Of a stretch of DNA of 64,000 bases, positions 34,544 to 43,725 are shown piece by piece (the stretch's first letter is position 1; every line of letters begins with the position of its first letter). The position numbers were made by a program, and so were the translations under genes. The notes under the pieces were generated by a model. The model saw only the letters and a list, made by a program, of their open reading frames with translations. It had not been told where the DNA came from and searched no databases. Where the stretch lies: the NCBI GenBank assembly GCA_945876285.1, contig CAMCNO010000007.1, positions 1 to 64,000 on the forward strand, written 5' to 3'. The DNA comes from an uncultured Clostridia bacterium (GTDB lineage Bacteria > Bacillota > Clostridia > Oscillospirales > Oscillospiraceae).

Positions 34544-36691
34544 ATGGAACAGGGAACAACACCCAACGAGGCCATGGCGGCGCTGCTGGAGCGATATCAG
34601 GAAATGGTGGAGAACCCCGACCAGGAAGACCTAGAGCGAGAGATCTATGTGGAGGCCTGGCAGGGTAACTGGCAGGAAGCCCTGCGGCTTCTGCGCCTGC
34701 TGCCCGGCCCCGTCACCCGGGAAACGGCGGGGGTGTATCTGTTCCAGGCCCTTTGCTCCGCACCGCCCCAGACGTTCGCAGAGCTGCTGGACCGGCTGCC
34801 CCACAGGGAGTATACGGGTCAGGACACCGTCCCTGCCCCGTGGATGCCCGGCAACGGAAGACGCCGCCATCACCGCTGGGAGGTCCGCATACAGGGCACG
34901 CTGACCCTGCTGGCAGTGGCGAAGAACCGCCCCGCCCATCTGGCCATTCTGCTGGAGCGGGGATACGACGTGAACTGCGCCTCTCTGGCGGCTGCGGCGG
35001 CGCTGGAGGACGCCTTCGGCTACGAAACGGACCATTATGGGTCGGATTTTGCGCCCTACCATCCCTTCACCGCCCGGGTGGAGAGCCGCCTGTTTGTGAT
35101 GCGGCACGACGGAGACCCTCAGGACATTCCACCTCTGGAGCTGGAGGGGGCCACGCCGCTGGCGGCGGCCATCCTCTTTGGGCACGGGGAATGTGCCCGA
35201 GTGCTGATGGAGCACGGCGCATGGTGCATGGAGTCCCCGGGTGTCAGCCGGGCCATGTGGCTGGCGTGGCGGGAGAAGGACGAGACGTACCGCGCTGTCC
35301 GGGACAAGGTGCTGGCCCGGAGCGGAGGACGGCCCGTCCTGTGGGCGCTGTGCCCCACCTGCTCACCCAGTCAGCTGGACAGCGTGCTGCGCACCTGGGC
35401 TTTTCCCCGGGAGGAGATGGCCGCCGCTGCCCGGAAGATGATGGTGGAGTTCCAGTTTCAGGACGGCCTGTGGCAGCAGCCGGAGCAGGGCTGGAAGGAC
35501 CTGTGCTGCCGCCTGCGGCTGGTGGGCCGGACCTGCCCGGAGGCGCTGTGCGCCCCGGAGGCGGCGGGAGAGCTGCTGGACCGGTGCGCGGATGCGGAGG
35601 AATGGGAGCTGTCACCCTTCCTGCCCATTCTGGAGGGGAGGACGGTGGACCTGTCTCAGCTTCCCGGCCATCTTCTGCTGGGCCGAAGAGAGGAGTACCC
35701 CATGCTGGAGACGCTGGCCGCCCACTGCAGCCTTGTGATGGACCGGGAAGGCGTGTCGATGGTTACGCCGCCTCAGGCGCTCCGTCTGCTGGTGAAGCAT
35801 GTGACCTTCCTGCCGCCAACCATGGAACAGGGCGTCAGCAATCTGACCATTGCCCTGCTGCGGAGAGGGTCTCCCAAGCTGATCGCCCAGGCTCTGCGGC
35901 AGGGCGCCATCCCGCCGGAGGAGACCACGGAGGAGCTGCTGCACTGCCAGATGGCGCTGAAGCTGCCGCCGGTCTGCCGTGCCCTGCTGCTGACCGTACC
36001 CCGGCCCGCGGCTTCCCGCCCGCCGGAGCCCCGGAGGCTCATCCGCAAGGGGATGCCCCGGTGGTTCCGGGAGGAGGTTTCAGGCAATGCGGCGCCGATC
36101 CTGGAGGAGAGAGACTGGGCTAGGTGGTTTTACCCGCTGCTGTGCTGCGAGACGGCGGACTGTCGGGCGGAGGCTGTGGGTGAGCGCTGGCAGACGGGCA
36201 ATATCCTGTACGCCCTGTGTATGCGGGGAGAGACAGAGGTGGTGGCCCGCTGGCTGCGCTATTCCTGGGAGGAACTGTGGAATACGGATATCTTCTATTG
36301 CCGGAACCGGAAGTGGAGTGTGACGGCAACGCCCCTGTGTGCCGCGGCTTTGGCGGGGCAGACAGACACAGTCCGCCTGCTGCTGGACCACGGCGCCCCG
36401 GCAGCGGAGGAGCAGTGCGGCTGGCCCAGCGTCTGGAGCGTCTGGGGAGAGGAGACAAGGGACTGCACATTCCCCATCACGCCGCTGCTGGCGGCGCTGC
36501 TGGGAGGGCACTGGGAGACAGCCCGCCTGCTGCTGGACCACGGCGCCGGCTGTGATCTCCGGGAGGAGAGGACCCGGGAACTGTGTACACGGATTCATAA
36601 AGAGGATTTGGAGAGCGCGGCTGCGTCCCATCTGGAGGCGTATCTCTCCAGGGACGGTGTGCTGCGCGGAAAGGGAGGAGACAGCGTATGA
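34544..36691 (+). CDS. Large divergent ankyrin-repeat protein (family member 6)
   Basis: 715 aa from ATG 34544 (MEQGTTPNEAM), with GGAGGAGG upstream; the 812-aa track ORF begins inside the previous gene. Ankyrin units: GTLTLLAVAKNRPAHLAILL then ERGYDVNCAS, ATPLAAAILFGHGECARVLM with EHGAW, then C-terminal ATPLCAAALAGQTDTVRLLL and PLLAALLGGHWETARLLLDH. The middle has LPPTMEQGVSNLTIALLRRG, shared with member 9 (53977..56082), its closest relative. Overlaps the next gene by 4 bp (ATGA). Confidence 0.85.
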   Translation: MEQGTTPNEAMAALLERYQEMVENPDQEDLEREIYVEAWQGNWQEALRLLRLLPGPVTRETAGVYLFQALCSAPPQTFAELLDRLPHREYTGQDTVPAPWMPGNGRRRHHRWEVRIQGTLTLLAVAKNRPAHLAILLERGYDVNCASLAAAAALEDAFGYETDHYGSDFAPYHPFTARVESRLFVMRHDGDPQDIPPLELEGATPLAAAILFGHGECARVLMEHGAWCMESPGVSRAMWLAWREKDETYRAVRDKVLARSGGRPVLWALCPTCSPSQLDSVLRTWAFPREEMAAAARKMMVEFQFQDGLWQQPEQGWKDLCCRLRLVGRTCPEALCAPEAAGELLDRCADAEEWELSPFLPILEGRTVDLSQLPGHLLLGRREEYPMLETLAAHCSLVMDREGVSMVTPPQALRLLVKHVTFLPPTMEQGVSNLTIALLRRGSPKLIAQALRQGAIPPEETTEELLHCQMALKLPPVCRALLLTVPRPAASRPPEPRRLIRKGMPRWFREEVSGNAAPILEERDWARWFYPLLCCETADCRAEAVGERWQTGNILYALCMRGETEVVARWLRYSWEELWNTDIFYCRNRKWSVTATPLCAAALAGQTDTVRLLLDHGAPAAEEQCGWPSVWSVWGEETRDCTFPITPLLAALLGGHWETARLLLDHGAGCDLREERTRELCTRIHKEDLESAAASHLEAYLSRDGVLRGKGGDSV

Positions 36692-37827
36692 TGCGCATCA
36701 GACTGATTTCGGAACCGGAGTGGGGGAGCAGGAGGCAGGAAAACCGCCTCACCAGCTACGATGAGAGCTGTTTTTTCGATCTGCTGCGGGAGAAGGGGAC
36801 GTTCGACGACGAGGCCAGCATCCAGCTTCTGACGTATCTCCACGGTGAGGAGGCTGTGACGGAGCGGTGGTACAGCCGCGTCACGCCGGATGGAAAGCCC
36901 TGCCTGTCCGCCATCTCCCAGGAGGCCAAGTACGGCCTGACGGTCATTGCAAACTCCCGGAAGGGCATCTACACCGAGATTGAGGAGGAATTCACGGAGT
37001 TTGAGGTGGAGTCCCGAATGGAGAACTGCGTCAGCGCGGATTCCGGCCTCCCGCTGGTCTGGAACGCCTTTGCCGCTTTGGACATGGACATCCTGCTGGT
37101 GTTCCGAAAGAAGAATTTTTCCTTTGGTTGGGATATCCCCGTGGATAACGACTTTCTGCTGGAGAACTATCCCGGCGAGAACGGCCCCATGGAGGTCTGG
37201 GTGAAAGAGGCGCTTGTAGAAAAGGGAGAGACCCACAACGGACTGCCCTGCGTTCACAATTACTTCTATGCCCAGCGGTATGATTGGCGGAAGGAGACCG
37301 ACGACCTGCTGGAGGTGCTGGACGAGCTGAACTGCGGCAGACGGCCGCTGGCCAAGGGCATGTTTTCTCTGCAGGAGTTTTACACCATGATTGGCGAAGA
37401 CTGGACCTGCTCGGACCCCGACGATGACTGGGAGGAAACAGCGCGGACGTCCATGAAGATCGTCAACCACATGAGCTGCATGCCCGATGAGACGGAAGCC
37501 AGGCGGGTGCGGTATCTGCTGATCGAAAAGCGGATGAACGGCACCTACTGCCTGCGGAGCCAAAACTCGGTGAAGTATCCGGAGTACTGGGAGATGCTGG
37601 ATGAGGCAGAAACCTTTGCAGTTCCCGGCGGCGAGGTCTTGGTCCTGCCGGTGGATGTGAATGAGGTCGTGAGCTGCGCCAGAGACCTGGAGAAGGCCGT
37701 GTGCGCCTTCCGGGTTTCGGACGGCGTGGTGGAGCTGTTTGACAAGGCGGAGGGCCTGCGGGAATTTACGGCACTGCTGCAGGAGGCGCTGAACTCCGGC
37801 AAGTGCACCGTCCCGGAAGATGACTGA
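36688..37827 (+). CDS. Unknown ~375-aa protein, copy 2
   Basis: 379 aa, paralogue of 29472..30596: MMRIRLISEPEWGSR, QEAKYGLTVIANS, NDFLLENYPGE, IVNHMSCMP, and the closing CARDLEKAVCAFRVSDG. Function unknown. As in copy 1, it is coupled by a 4-bp overlap to a preceding ankyrin gene and followed by another ankyrin gene after 9 bp. Confidence 0.8.
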   Translation: MMRIRLISEPEWGSRRQENRLTSYDESCFFDLLREKGTFDDEASIQLLTYLHGEEAVTERWYSRVTPDGKPCLSAISQEAKYGLTVIANSRKGIYTEIEEEFTEFEVESRMENCVSADSGLPLVWNAFAALDMDILLVFRKKNFSFGWDIPVDNDFLLENYPGENGPMEVWVKEALVEKGETHNGLPCVHNYFYAQRYDWRKETDDLLEVLDELNCGRRPLAKGMFSLQEFYTMIGEDWTCSDPDDDWEETARTSMKIVNHMSCMPDETEARRVRYLLIEKRMNGTYCLRSQNSVKYPEYWEMLDEAETFAVPGGEVLVLPVDVNEVVSCARDLEKAVCAFRVSDGVVELFDKAEGLREFTALLQEALNSGKCTVPEDD

Positions 37828-37836
37828 GGTGGTTTC

Positions 37837-40059
37837 ATGGATCTTTGGGACTACAGAGAATTTCGCGAACCGGAACGGTTCTCGGAGGAAGAGGAGACGC
37901 TGCTGTCTGCCCTGGAGCGGGAGGATGAGGCAGAGGCCGGGAGACTGCTGGACGCGCTTGCCCAACCGATCTCAGACCCCTGCGCCCACATCGCCCTGCG
38001 GATGGCGCTGGACTGCCCTGCAGAACTGTTTCGCCGGGTGCTGGACCAGTGCTCTCCGGGCGAATACTCTGAGCTGTATGCCTGGAGGGGGGAGGGGCAC
38101 GAGACCACCATCCGGGCGCGGGGCTCCTTTTTGCTGCTGGCAGCGGCAAAGAACAGGCCCCAGCATGTCCGGGTGCTGCTGGAGCGCGGGTATGACTGCA
38201 ACGGCGCGGGGATCGGACTGGATTGGCGGCTGCAGGCCGCGCGGACGATCAACGGAGATGCCGTGCCGCCCTATGCCCGGTACTGCGCCGCCTGCGGCAA
38301 CCGGCTGGATGTGGACCGCGGCAAAGACACCTGGTCGGTTCCCTGTGCCACGCCCCTGACGGCTGCCCTGCTCTGCGGGAGCCTGGACGCGGCCCAGGTT
38401 TTACTGGACTGGCCCGGCGTCTGGAGGGCGGAGGGCAGCGTTGTCTGCCGTGCCGCTGTGCTGGTGTTGGAAAAAGCGGATATGTGGCTGTTTTCCCCGG
38501 AACAGCAGGCGGCGCAGCGGGAGATTCTGCGGCTCATCTTCTGCCCGGACCGGGCGGGACTGCCGGAGCGTGAGGCGTTTTTCCGGACGTACTGTTTGCA
38601 GCCCGCTTCCTTCGTGGATATCTGCACCGCCCCCACGCTGCGCTGCCAGTTGGAGGGCGGACTGTGTACGGAGGAGGACGCCCGGCAGATGCTGGAGATC
38701 CTCAGCAAAGAGGAGAAAGCGCAGTCCTTTGACCCGGCCAGGGCCGAAAAACTGTTGCTGCTCAAGCAATTTTTCCCCAAGGTGTGCCGCCAGCCCTGGG
38801 CCGCAGAGGCGTTCCTGCGGGAGGCGCTGCGGCACACCGTGGAAGGCCGGCCCTACCAGAAGATGCTGAAGGCCTGGATGGAGCTGTGCGGAGGGGAGCG
38901 GGACCTGACCTGGGCCGGGGAACGACTTTGGGAGATGGACCGGAAGACCCTGCGGCAGTTTCTGGAGGAGGCGGGCCATGGCGGAGAGCTGGTGATGGAC
39001 GCCGACGCAGTGCGGCCCGGAGCGGCCGGGGATCATCCGGACTGCTTGGCAGAGCTTTTATCCAGAGTGCGCTTTCGCCCCCGGGCCGGGGAGGGCGTCA
39101 GCGGCTTGATGCAGGAGCTGCTGGGGACCTCCAACCTGCGGCTGCTGCGTCTGGCGGCAAAGCGGGACGTGTTTTCCGGGGAGGACCCTACGGCCTTGCT
39201 GGAGCATCTGAAGCAGCAGCCTGAGACGGCGCCCGACGGGCGTGCGGTGATTTTGGCATATGCGGGAAAGTCCGAAGCGGTGCAGGCACCCTGGCAGGAG
39301 ATACACCGGTGGGCCGGGTGGAATGCCCGGTTCGGGGTGTCGGAGGAAGCTTGCCGGAGGACACTGGATACCCTGCTGCACGGAGAACTTGCGGAGGAGG
39401 AATATTTTCCGCATCTGTTTCGAGTCTGCTGCTATCAGAAGCAGCAGGCGGCTATGCCGCTTCCCGTAGGCAGTGCCCGATATCCAACGCTGGAGACGTT
39501 CTCACCGTGGGGCGTCGCCTGCTGCGCGGAAAGCGACGGGTTCATGCGGTTCCTGCTGCAGCACATGCCGGACGGCATTCAGGAGGAGGTGCGTATCTGC
39601 TGGAGAGCGGGGAACACCTGGAATGACCTGCTGTGCTTCCGGGGAACGCCCCTGGCGCTGTCCGCAGCACTGGGCCGAACAAAACAGGCGCGGCTGCTGC
39701 TGGACAGAGGCCTGGACCCTGACGAGACGGGGCAGGGTAATCTTGCCCGCTTTTTTGTGAGGCGGGGCTTTGTGGAGGACGGCTTCCTGGTGACGCCCGT
39801 GCTGGCGGCGATCCTGCTGGGGCAGGAGGAGACGGCCCGCCTGCTGCTGGACGCGGGGGCGGTCTGCGACTTTTCCCGCCCGTCCCATCTGCGGGTGCTG
39901 CGGCAGGGCAGCGAGGAAACCTTGCGCCTTGCCGAAAGTCTGCCTGGCGTGGGCTTTGAGGAGCTTCCGGAAGCGGAACGGGAAGTCTTGCGGCTGGCCG
40001 TGACGCAGGACAGACGGAGGCGGGAGTTCTGGGCGGAGCTGGAAATGGAAGCGCCGTGA
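37837..40059 (+). CDS. Large divergent ankyrin-repeat protein (family member 7)
   Basis: 740 aa. Blocks: SPGEYSELY, GSFLLLAAAKNRPQHVRVLL then ERGYDCNGAG, ATPLTAALLCGSLDAAQVLL with WPGVWRAEGSVVCRA, LRCQLEGGLC, LVMDADAVRPG, LLSRVRFRPRAG, then GTPLALSAALGRTKQARLLL and PVLAAILLGQEETARLLLD with GAVCDFSRP and PGVGFEELP. ATG with GAGGTGG upstream, 9 bp after the previous gene. Last gene of the site-D operon. Confidence 0.85.
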   Translation: MDLWDYREFREPERFSEEEETLLSALEREDEAEAGRLLDALAQPISDPCAHIALRMALDCPAELFRRVLDQCSPGEYSELYAWRGEGHETTIRARGSFLLLAAAKNRPQHVRVLLERGYDCNGAGIGLDWRLQAARTINGDAVPPYARYCAACGNRLDVDRGKDTWSVPCATPLTAALLCGSLDAAQVLLDWPGVWRAEGSVVCRAAVLVLEKADMWLFSPEQQAAQREILRLIFCPDRAGLPEREAFFRTYCLQPASFVDICTAPTLRCQLEGGLCTEEDARQMLEILSKEEKAQSFDPARAEKLLLLKQFFPKVCRQPWAAEAFLREALRHTVEGRPYQKMLKAWMELCGGERDLTWAGERLWEMDRKTLRQFLEEAGHGGELVMDADAVRPGAAGDHPDCLAELLSRVRFRPRAGEGVSGLMQELLGTSNLRLLRLAAKRDVFSGEDPTALLEHLKQQPETAPDGRAVILAYAGKSEAVQAPWQEIHRWAGWNARFGVSEEACRRTLDTLLHGELAEEEYFPHLFRVCCYQKQQAAMPLPVGSARYPTLETFSPWGVACCAESDGFMRFLLQHMPDGIQEEVRICWRAGNTWNDLLCFRGTPLALSAALGRTKQARLLLDRGLDPDETGQGNLARFFVRRGFVEDGFLVTPVLAAILLGQEETARLLLDAGAVCDFSRPSHLRVLRQGSEETLRLAESLPGVGFEELPEAEREVLRLAVTQDRRRREFWAELEMEAP

Positions 40060-40094
40060 GCGGAAGGCAATCCCTGGGAAAACCGCAAAAATGT

Positions 40095-40123
40095 GTTGAT
40101 ATAGTTTGCGGCATTTTGTATAA
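40095..40123 (+). promoter_or_regulatory. Sigma-A promoter of the 182-aa gene
   Basis: TTGATA, 17-nt spacer, TATAAT, in an AT-rich intergenic stretch about 70 nt before the ATG. Canonical, not the regulon element. Confidence 0.65.
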
Positions 40124-40192
40124 TACCAGTGTACACAATCGCGTACGATCATGCGCAATATGAACGAAAGAGCAAAGGACGGGGGAACAGAT

Positions 40193-40741
40193 ATGATAGG
40201 AAATCTGATGACAGTGACTGTTGATCAGTTTATTAAAGGAACGTTAAAAAGGGGCGTACCCGGAAGCTATTTGGCTGTTGTTTCAAGTTATGATGAAGCG
40301 TCCAGGCTCAGAGCCCTGCTGTGGGAAGAAATCCAAAAAATTGCGGAGGATGGGAACCATGTCATTGAGGAGATAGACTATTATCAGGCTCGTTTCCATC
40401 AATATAAGGTATGCGGTGCTGATATAAATAACAAAAAATCCTTGGTGCAGATTAACGGAGGTGCAAAAGCCTACTATTCCAACGAGGAATTGAAAATGCT
40501 TGTTGAGGAAACCATGGATATAAGCGCAAAGATGGAAGCAAAGCTGCCGGAGGGAAAGACAGGTATTGCGTTATACAAGAATCTCCGTCCTGATGGACAT
40601 TATCTTTCCCTGTTATCAACTGACGGTGTACCAAAGAACTGGATGGTTTTTGGCGTTCTTTGCGATGGGGACCCAGAGGAAGATGTAAGCGCAATCTGGT
40701 CGGAAGTGAAGCCTCTGTTTCCTATGAGAGTGACCCTGTAA
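40193..40741 (+). CDS. Hypothetical protein (182 aa), AT-rich insert
   Basis: 182 aa from ATG 40193 (MIGNLMTVTVDQFIKG); earlier in-frame ATGs lack a ribosome site. Not recognised; soluble, mixed alpha/beta look (GIALYKNLRPDGHYLSLL). Base use is more AT-rich than both flanks, and it has its own promoter and terminator, so it reads as an independent cassette inserted between the ankyrin operon and the helicase-nuclease operon. Confidence 0.7.
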   Translation: MIGNLMTVTVDQFIKGTLKRGVPGSYLAVVSSYDEASRLRALLWEEIQKIAEDGNHVIEEIDYYQARFHQYKVCGADINNKKSLVQINGGAKAYYSNEELKMLVEETMDISAKMEAKLPEGKTGIALYKNLRPDGHYLSLLSTDGVPKNWMVFGVLCDGDPEEDVSAIWSEVKPLFPMRVTL

Positions 40742-40794
40742 GGACGTCTCATACTCGTATCATACATCATACAGCGGCAGTCAGACGATGAATC

Positions 40795-40836
40795 TCCCCG
40801 TGCGGCGCAGAATCGTGCCGCATGGGGATTTTTTTG
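40795..40836 (+). terminator. Terminator after the 182-aa gene
   Basis: 14-bp stem tccccgtgcggcgc / gtgccgcatgggga with two G-T pairs, then a run of eight T. Confidence 0.85.
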
Positions 40837-40919
40837 ACTGGAAGGATGCCTGCAGAGCCGGCGGCCCTTCACGGCACATTTCCGGACAGGGACTTTTTGT
40901 CAAATACTGATGGAATTTG

Positions 40920-40948
40920 TTGCATCGAAGCGGCAATGTTCTTATACT
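40920..40948 (+). promoter_or_regulatory. Sigma-A promoter of the AddB-like/AddA-like operon
   Basis: TTGCAT, 17-nt spacer, TATACT, 34 nt upstream of the corrected GTG start. Confidence 0.6.
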
Positions 40949-40982
40949 GGAAGCAGACAATCGAAACGGGAGGAAACAACCT

Positions 40983-43721
40983 GTGAGAGAAGCATATTTG
41001 AAGAATTTGGCGTCAGCACTGCAGCAGCACCAGCCGCAGGAGACCATTCTGGTCATGGGAAGCCGTGCGGAGGGGCGCAGAGCGCTGGCCGCGTTGGCTG
41101 CTCAGGGCAATCTGATCATCGGCGTCCGGCCTGAGACCCCGTTTTCTCTGGCGCAGGAGCTGTGCGCAGACCAGCTCTCGGCAGCCGGAGCACCCCGCCT
41201 GCTTTCGGAGGCGGAGGCGGCGGACCTGGTGCGCAGCTGCATGAGAAAAAGCGCTGGTATTTACAGCGGTGCCAATGTAAGAACCTTGACAGCGGCGCGC
41301 ACCGTGTTCCGCACATTCCAGGAGATGGCCATGGCGAATGTCCCGGAGGAGCTGGAGGCGCATCCGGCCGTGCAGAGCTCCGGGAAGCTGCGGGAGCTGC
41401 AGGCCATCCGCAGCGCATACCGGGAAGCGAAGCGGGAGAAAAACCTGCTGGACCGGGCGGACCTGTTCCACCTGGCCATCGAGACAGCCAAAGCCCAACC
41501 GGGCAAGGCGCGCCGCCCCTGGTTCGTCACCGTGGGCGACTACGCCCCCACGCCCCTGGAGCGGGAGCTGCTGGATCTGCTGGCGGGGGACCGTCTGACG
41601 GTGGTGGAGCTGCCCTGCGCCGATGGGGTGAAGCTGCCCGCAGACGCACTGTCCCCGTCGCTTCCCCGGGCGGACGTGCTGGAGGCTGTGCGGAGCGCCC
41701 AACCCCGCTTTGCGGCCTGCCGGGGCGTGGAGACAGAGGTGCGCGCCCTGTTCCGGGATCTGCTGGCAGACAAGGAAATCAAGCTGGAGGAGTGCACCGT
41801 GGTGTATCTCTCCGGTAGCTATGCCCAGACGCTGTATGAGGAGGCGGCGCGGTTCCATATCCCTGTCTCCATGGGCGGGGGCCTGTCCATGGCGGGGAGC
41901 TTGCTCTATTCCACCTTGAAGGCGGTGGCGGAGCTGCCCCGGACAGACTTTTATGCAGAAGACGTGTGTGGCCTGCTGGAGTCCTTCTGCCTGACGCCGG
42001 AGTGGCCCGTCAAGCTGGCGGAGCGCATGCGGGCCAAGAAGGTGGGCTGGGGCAAGGCCCGGTACAGTCTGGCCTGTGACCCCGAAGACATCGACAAAGT
42101 CCGCCCCGAGACCATGGGCGACGAGGCGTGGAGACTGCTGGTGGAGGATTGGAGTGGCTTCCTCACGCTGCTGACGGAAGTGGCGGAGCCGACCGTCGGC
42201 TTGGAGCGGCAGCAGGAGGACTTGCTGAACTTCCTGCGTTACTGCAACCACAAGAGCATGGCGGAGGCCGCGGCTCTGGCCAAGGCCCGGGAGCTGGTGA
42301 CCCAGGTGTCCGAGCTGGACGAAGGCGAGACGCTGCTGCGCCGCCTGCTGGTGCTGATGGAGGGCGCCTCGTACCTGGGCGGCGCCCCGGAGCCGGGCAA
42401 GCTGTACTGCGCGCCCTTGTCTCAGGCGGCCTTTGCGGAGAGAAAGCGGCTGTATGTGCTGGGCCTGAGCCGGTACGCGGTGCGGGGAGAGCAGAAGGAG
42501 TCCCCAGTGCTGCTGGACGCGGAGCGGACGGCCCTCGGCGGTCTGAAGACCTCCGCCCAGCTGGGGGAGGAGCGGGAATACCGCCTGATGACCCTGCTGG
42601 CCCGCCATGCGGGTGAGCTGGTGATGACCTATCCGAATTTTGACAGCGACAAGCTGCTGGAGCAAGCTCCCGCGCCGTTCTTTGAGGAGGCCAGCAAGGG
42701 GTTCCCTGTTGTCCCCGTCTCTTACATTCCTGAAACGGACCTGATTCCCATGGACTGCATGGCCTCCGCACAGGAGTTGGACGCCATCACCGGGGCGAAG
42801 CCCTGGACGCTCCAGGATGGCGAGAAGACGGAACTGCAGGAGCAAAAGACCGTCAAGGAGCTGCTGGAGGGTATGACGCTGTCTCCCTCCGCGCTGGAGA
42901 CGGCGCTGCGCTGCCCGTATCAGTTCTATCTGCAATATCTGCTGCGTATCCGTACCCCGCAGGCGGTGGAGCGGAACGACCAGCGGTGGCTTGCCCCCAA
43001 TGAGACCGGCGACTTCGTCCATGTCGTGTTGCAGGAAATCTATAAGAAGGACCAGACGAAGCAGTGGGAGGAGGTCTTTGAGGAGAAATTTGAAGGCCTG
43101 GAAAAGACTGTCCCACTGCCCCATAAACGGTTGAAGGACGAGGCCAGGCAGACGCTGAAGGAGATGGTGCGGCGGGCCGTGAAGTGGACGGCTGACAACC
43201 AGCGGACTGTGGAGTCTGTGGAGCAGCGCTTCGAGGACCTGCCCCTGACCCTGGGCCAGTGGAACCTCCGGATGAAGGGCAGCATCGACCGGGTGGACAA
43301 GCTGCCCAACGGCGAGCTGGCAATTCTGGATTACAAGACCGGAAGAATAGAGAACTACACAGAGGCGATGTACCGTCACCTGCAGCATTACCTGTACACC
43401 CTGGCGGAGGAGCAGCTGCATGGCACCTCCATCACCCAGGCGGGGTATCTGTTCCTGAAGGAGGAGGCCAAGCTGGTGCCTCTGGAGGAGAACAAGGCTC
43501 TGCGGGAAGAGATGGAGGAGCGGATCACCTGGCTGCTGGACCGCATTTCCTACGAGGACTATGCCATGGAGTACCAGCCCTGCTTTGTGCCCCAGCGCGA
43601 TGACGACGGGAACCCCATCCCCGGGGCACTGGAGAGCAGCGATAACAAGGAAGCCTTGAAAAACTGTAAGAAGACTTGTGAGTTTGCGGCGCTATGCACC
43701 GCACAGCTGAGAAAGAGGTGA
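40983..43721 (+). CDS. AddB-like protein with PD-(D/E)XK nuclease and predicted Fe-S site
   Basis: 912 aa from GTG 40983 (VREAYLKNL), chosen for GGGAGG upstream; the track start at a TTG lies over the promoter. The N-terminal part resembles the inactive helicase half of AddB but has no Walker A lysine (VMGSRAEGRRAL). The C-terminal nuclease domain shows GDFVHVVLQEIY, SIDRVDKLPNGE and ILDYKTGRIENY (about 782). Cysteines in RCPYQFYLQYLL (about 643) and the end CKKTCEFAALC suit the AddB 4Fe-4S arrangement. It is shorter than usual AddB. Paired with the AddA-like gene 4 bp downstream, so they probably form a heterodimeric double-strand-end nuclease. Confidence 0.85.
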   Translation: MREAYLKNLASALQQHQPQETILVMGSRAEGRRALAALAAQGNLIIGVRPETPFSLAQELCADQLSAAGAPRLLSEAEAADLVRSCMRKSAGIYSGANVRTLTAARTVFRTFQEMAMANVPEELEAHPAVQSSGKLRELQAIRSAYREAKREKNLLDRADLFHLAIETAKAQPGKARRPWFVTVGDYAPTPLERELLDLLAGDRLTVVELPCADGVKLPADALSPSLPRADVLEAVRSAQPRFAACRGVETEVRALFRDLLADKEIKLEECTVVYLSGSYAQTLYEEAARFHIPVSMGGGLSMAGSLLYSTLKAVAELPRTDFYAEDVCGLLESFCLTPEWPVKLAERMRAKKVGWGKARYSLACDPEDIDKVRPETMGDEAWRLLVEDWSGFLTLLTEVAEPTVGLERQQEDLLNFLRYCNHKSMAEAAALAKARELVTQVSELDEGETLLRRLLVLMEGASYLGGAPEPGKLYCAPLSQAAFAERKRLYVLGLSRYAVRGEQKESPVLLDAERTALGGLKTSAQLGEEREYRLMTLLARHAGELVMTYPNFDSDKLLEQAPAPFFEEASKGFPVVPVSYIPETDLIPMDCMASAQELDAITGAKPWTLQDGEKTELQEQKTVKELLEGMTLSPSALETALRCPYQFYLQYLLRIRTPQAVERNDQRWLAPNETGDFVHVVLQEIYKKDQTKQWEEVFEEKFEGLEKTVPLPHKRLKDEARQTLKEMVRRAVKWTADNQRTVESVEQRFEDLPLTLGQWNLRMKGSIDRVDKLPNGELAILDYKTGRIENYTEAMYRHLQHYLYTLAEEQLHGTSITQAGYLFLKEEAKLVPLEENKALREEMEERITWLLDRISYEDYAMEYQPCFVPQRDDDGNPIPGALESSDNKEALKNCKKTCEFAALCTAQLRKR

Positions 43722-43725
43722 TCGT

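Noticed and set aside
40880-40925. AAATACTGATGGAATTTG before the AddB-like gene as a regulon element
   Set aside because: No TTGAAA and no TANNNT at the 12-nt spacing; a canonical TTGCAT-N17-TATACT promoter is present instead.
41013-43421. 802-aa minus-strand ORF opposite the AddB-like gene
   Set aside because: Antisense shadow; composition is Gln/His/Leu-rich and the plus strand has a coherent nuclease gene.
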